From Clostridia bacterium (GTDB lineage Bacteria; Bacillota_A; Clostridia; Oscillospirales; CAG-272): 8,461 nt of DNA. The notes under the pieces are model-generated. The model searched no databases, was not told the origin of the DNA, and saw nothing but the letters and a program-made list of their open reading frames with translations. The DNA lies in assembly GCA_017457545.1 (NCBI GenBank), contig JAFTHF010000308.1, positions 1-8,461 of the forward strand, given 5' to 3'. The position numbers and the translations under genes are program-made. This document shows positions 5,926-8,461 of this stretch, in pieces. Numbering within the stretch: the stretch's first letter is position 1; every line of letters begins with the position of its first letter.

Positions 5926-7127
5926 TGCTGAATAACCTTTATACCTAATTCTTTTACAACCTCAAAAAAGTCGGGGAAGCTTTTATTTACTGCCTCAGCA
6001 CCGTCAATCTCTCCGCCTACAAGTGAAGCAACAACCGTAAGCGCCATTACTATTCTGTGGTCGTTGTGTCCACTGAGCACTTCACTCGGCACACTTGGGC
6101 TTGTCCAAGGGAACACCTGTGCCATATTTTCATAATTTACAACATTTATGCCGAACTTACTAAGCTCAGTAGCCATAGCCTCTGCTCTGTCGCTTTCCTT
6201 GATTTTGAGACGGGCTGTGCCTGTAATCGTAGCTCCGTTACATACTCCTGCAAGAGCGAAAAGGATAGGACCTAAGTCGGGGCATTCGCTGATATCAAGG
6301 GTTGGAGAGCCATTTTTAAGCTCCTTAAACATAGAAATATATGCTTTATCTCCCTGTGCGCTATCCTCTTTTAAGCCAAAAACGTCCACGTCTCCGTCCA
6401 AAAGGTTAAATGCATCAAGAAATGCGCTGTTTGAGTAATCACCCTCGACTGTCTCATTCTTACATAAATATTTCTGATTTCCCTTTACATAAACTGTGTT
6501 ATTTTCAAGCCTTGTATCTATTCCGTAGCGCTTAAGGGAATCGACAGTTATATCCACATAGGGTCTGCTTTCCAGCTTGGTTGTAATATTGATTACGCTA
6601 TCCTCCTTAAGCATAGGAAGTGATAGCATAAGTCCTGTAATAAACTGGCTGCTGATATCTCCACGCACATTGAATGTGCCACCCTTAAGCTTACCCTTAA
6701 AGATAATGGAATCCTCTGTGTATGAAACGGATATATTCTGCTCCTTGCAGATTTGTTCATATACACTAATGCCTCTTGCAATTAATCTGGGCGCACCCTT
6801 AAAGGTAAACTCCCCACCGTATGCAAGGGCGATAGGAATAAAAAATCTTAGTGTGCTGCCACTTTCACGGCACAAAAAAACCTTACCGTCTGCAAAAAAA
6901 CCGTCACTTTTTTCAAAAATAACAGAGCTTTCTTCAATTTTGTAGCTTGCGCCCAAGGCACTTAAGCAATCAAGAGTTGCATATATATCCTGACTTAGAG
7001 CTATACCGTCAACCCTTGCCTGACCGCCTGAAAGTGCAGCGCATATTAATAATCTGTGTGCATAGCTTTTTGACGGGGGAGCTGACACTCTACCCATTGC
7101 TACGCTTTTTTCAATCCTTACATTCAT
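5922..7127 (-). CDS. aroA: EPSP synthase (3-phosphoshikimate 1-carboxyvinyltransferase)
   Basis: Transfers the enolpyruvyl group of PEP to shikimate 3-phosphate, the penultimate step to chorismate. 401 residues, somewhat shorter than E. coli AroA (427). Visible active-site elements: PPSKSYAHR (17-25; Lys20, Arg25), ESGSTLRFF (88-96), RGI with Arg118, ISSQF (158-162), CPDLGP with catalytic Asp284, KESDRAEAMATEL with Glu311 and Arg314, GHNDHR with Arg358, and SFPDFF after Lys392. Aligned with E. coli, the loop G96-T97-A98-M99-R100-P101 reads Gly90-Ser-Thr-Leu-Arg94-Phe95, so the Pro101 position is Phe. Other substrate-binding residues are intact, so the enzyme should be active. It overlaps aroQ and tyrA by 4 bases each (ATGA) and has no good ribosome binding site of its own, consistent with coupled translation. 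Confidence 0.96.
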   Translation of the reverse strand: MNVRIEKSVAMGRVSAPPSKSYAHRLLICAALSGGQARVDGIALSQDIYATLDCLSALGASYKIEESSVIFEKSDGFFADGKVFLCRESGSTLRFFIPIALAYGGEFTFKGAPRLIARGISVYEQICKEQNISVSYTEDSIIFKGKLKGGTFNVRGDISSQFITGLMLSLPMLKEDSVINITTKLESRPYVDITVDSLKRYGIDTRLENNTVYVKGNQKYLCKNETVEGDYSNSAFLDAFNLLDGDVDVFGLKEDSAQGDKAYISMFKELKNGSPTLDISECPDLGPILFALAGVCNGATITGTARLKIKESDRAEAMATELSKFGINVVNYENMAQVFPWTSPSVPSEVLSGHNDHRIVMALTVVASLVGGEIDGAEAVNKSFPDFFEVVKELGIKVIQQ

Positions 7128-7561
7128 TTTGATAAGTGGTCTATAAGCATATCAAGTGCCTTTGTATAGCTTTCAAAGCCAAGGCCACATACCATACCTA
7201 TGCAAGCCTCTCTTATGTAGCTTACACGTCTGAATTCATCTCTTGAATTCACATCGGAAAGATGAACCTCAACTGTGGGAATAGATACTGCCTTTACAGC
7301 ATCAAGAATTGCTATGCTTGTATGTGTATATGCTGCGGGATTAAATATAATTCCGTCAAGATTGTCAAAGTATGCTTTCTGAATAGCATCTACAAGTGCG
7401 CCCTCATTGTTGGATTGAGTAAATGTAACCTCAACTCCCCTTGTAAGCGCGTAATCGGTTATAGTTCTTTTTAAGTCCTCGTATGTACTCTTGCCGTAAA
7501 TATCAGGCTCTCTTATGCCGAGGAAATTAATGTTAGGACCGTTTAAAACCAAGAATTTCAT
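7124..7561 (-). CDS. aroQ: 3-dehydroquinate dehydratase, type II
   Basis: Dehydrates 3-dehydroquinate to 3-dehydroshikimate. The 145-residue length and motifs are those of the small dodecameric type II enzyme, not the Schiff-base type I (AroD). LVLNGPNINFLGIREPDIYG (4-23) carries the lid Arg17 and catalytic Tyr22. QSNNEGALVD (49-58) is the flexible acidic segment, usually QSNHEG, with Asn at the His position here. IIFNPAAYTHTS (71-82) has Asn74 and His80. VEVHLSD (97-103) has the catalytic His100, and Arg111/Arg112 follow. The start is fixed by a full AAGGAGGA site 9 bases upstream, inside the 3' end of the aroE-aroK gene. The ATG overlaps that gene's stop as ATGA. Confidence 0.97.
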   Translation of the reverse strand: MKFLVLNGPNINFLGIREPDIYGKSTYEDLKRTITDYALTRGVEVTFTQSNNEGALVDAIQKAYFDNLDGIIFNPAAYTHTSIAILDAVKAVSIPTVEVHLSDVNSRDEFRRVSYIREACIGMVCGLGFESYTKALDMLIDHLSK

Positions 7562-8461
7562 TTATAAAATTCCTCCTTTATTTCTTCTGCTACCTGCATT
7601 ACTGTGCCGTCTGCCTTTATTTCCACATCTGCACTTGATACGTATGTTGAATATCTTTCGTAAAATCTTCTCTTAAGCGCCTCAATATCAGAGGATAAGG
7701 GGCGGGAGCTTGTGGGTGTAAGAAGCTCAAGAGGTCTGTTAAGGAAGTAAAGACGTCCATTCTGACGAAGATTTCTTACATTTTCGTGTTTCAATACTGC
7801 GCCACCACCCGTAGCGATTACAGCGCCGTTTTTCTTGCCTACCTCAGCTACAACCTCACTCTCCACCTTACGAAATTCAGCCTCACCGAATTTTGCAAAG
7901 TATGATGGGATATCCATACCGATTTTCTTTACTATCTCATCATCGGTGTCAATAAATTCTCTGTTAAGAAGCTTAGCAAGCTGCTTACCTACTGTTGTCT
8001 TGCCAGAGCTTGGCATACCGATTAAAACTATATTTTCCTTCTGCTTTAAAATGTCCTTGAATACGTTTTCGCAAACAGAGGGGTCATATTTGGTTTCCAT
8101 AAAAAATTCAGATGCATATACAGCCTGAGAAACAAGCATATATAAGCCTGCCTCAGTTTTAAGTCCTCTTTCCATAGCATCAAGAACAAGATTTGTGCGA
8201 AGAGGATTATATACAACGTCAATAACCCCCATAAGGTTGGGAAAATCGGAAATATCAATAATCTTACCCTCATTCCTCGGAAACATACCGACAGGTGTTG
8301 TATTTAGAATAAAGTCGGCATCGCTGTGCAGTCTTGATACGTCCTCATAGAGAACATCGGGATTTTCAAAATCTCTGCCTGCGTGAAGCACCTCTCTTGC
8401 ACCTAAATCAAGAAGCACCTGGTGTCCTGTTTTAGCTGTGCCACCGCCACCCATAATAAGT
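7558..8461 (-). CDS. aroE/aroK: Shikimate dehydrogenase-shikimate kinase fusion, 5' end off the window
   Basis: The reading frame is open to the right edge (300 complete codons visible); the Met at 8454 is internal, because LI-MGGGGTAKT is the AroE dinucleotide-binding turn. Numbering from that Met, the first part is the C-terminal NADP-binding domain of AroE: GGGGTAKT (2-9), NTTPVGMFP (51-59), DVVYNPLRT (79-87) and GLYMLVSQA (103-111). AroE reduces 3-dehydroshikimate to shikimate. After a short helical stretch (about 120-140), a complete shikimate kinase follows: Walker A GMPSSGKT (146-153), FIDTDDEI (167-174; shikimate-binding Asp), EFRKVE (193-198; Arg195), ATGGGAV (214-220), the lid SSRPLSS (249-255) and RYSTY (267-271). 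The kinase part is about 158 residues, slightly short for the family but with all main motifs. No stop or frameshift separates the two domains, so one protein should catalyse two consecutive steps. The shikimate-binding N-terminal domain of AroE lies outside the window. Confidence 0.93.
   Translation of the reverse strand, partial: LIMGGGGTAKTGHQVLLDLGAREVLHAGRDFENPDVLYEDVSRLHSDADFILNTTPVGMFPRNEGKIIDISDFPNLMGVIDVVYNPLRTNLVLDAMERGLKTEAGLYMLVSQAVYASEFFMETKYDPSVCENVFKDILKQKENIVLIGMPSSGKTTVGKQLAKLLNREFIDTDDEIVKKIGMDIPSYFAKFGEAEFRKVESEVVAEVGKKNGAVIATGGGAVLKHENVRNLRQNGRLYFLNRPLELLTPTSSRPLSSDIEALKRRFYERYSTYVSSADVEIKADGTVMQVAEEIKEEFYK
7571..7578 (-). promoter_or_regulatory. Strong ribosome binding site for aroQ inside the upstream gene
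   Basis: AAGGAGGA on the minus strand, 9 bases before the aroQ ATG and wholly within the last codons of the aroE-aroK reading frame. It is the only strong internal site in the overlapped part of the operon; aroA and tyrA, with the same ATGA arrangement, have weak or no such site. It may therefore act as a re-entry point for ribosomes. Confidence 0.7.

Noticed and set aside
8452..8454. ATG at the start of the visible aroE-aroK frame as the true start codon
   Set aside because: The frame continues upstream to the window edge, and this Met sits in the middle of the AroE dinucleotide-binding motif, so the gene starts outside the window.

Overview
The window looks like chromosomal DNA from an anaerobic Firmicute of the class Clostridia (Oscillospirales or Lachnospirales type). 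The reasons are AT-rich intergenic DNA, strong AAGGAGG-type ribosome binding sites, sigma-A-type promoters, a type III glutamine synthetase, and a tightly packed aromatic amino acid operon. This placement is inference; no rRNA or other phylogenetic marker is present.

Layout. (1) Positions 1-333, minus strand: the N-terminal part of a lipoprotein that runs off the left edge. (2) 379-2463, minus: glnN, type III glutamine synthetase, with a clear promoter in the divergent intergenic region; a 26-bp perfect palindrome separates it from the lipoprotein gene. (3) 2464-2678: a 215-bp AT-rich divergent promoter region with a promoter for each side and a 20/21-nt direct repeat covering the glnN -35 element. 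(4) 2679-4010, plus: a two-gene operon of integral membrane proteins, one of the DUF1275 (YoaK) family and one resembling the YwaF/TMEM164 family. (5) A bidirectional hairpin terminator at the convergent junction near 4000. (6) 4027-8461, minus: the 3' part of an aromatic amino acid operon, read in transcription order as an aroE-aroK fusion (5' end cut by the window edge), aroQ, aroA, tyrA and a class I-alpha DAHP synthase. Three junctions are 4-nt ATGA overlaps and the last has a 15-nt gap.

How the genes work together. The operon encodes DAHP synthase (entry step), 3-dehydroquinate dehydratase, shikimate dehydrogenase plus shikimate kinase on one polypeptide, EPSP synthase, and prephenate dehydrogenase, which leads to tyrosine. 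Dehydroquinate synthase, chorismate synthase and chorismate mutase are not in the window and may lie upstream of the right edge or elsewhere. Glutamine synthetase is the ammonium assimilation enzyme and is transcribed separately.

Overall this is mostly core metabolism. I found no mobile element, CRISPR array, RNA gene or defence system. The more interesting points are the AroE-AroK fusion, the EPSP synthase active-site variation, the membrane protein that may be related to TMEM164-type acyltransferases, and the repeat and palindrome around glnN.
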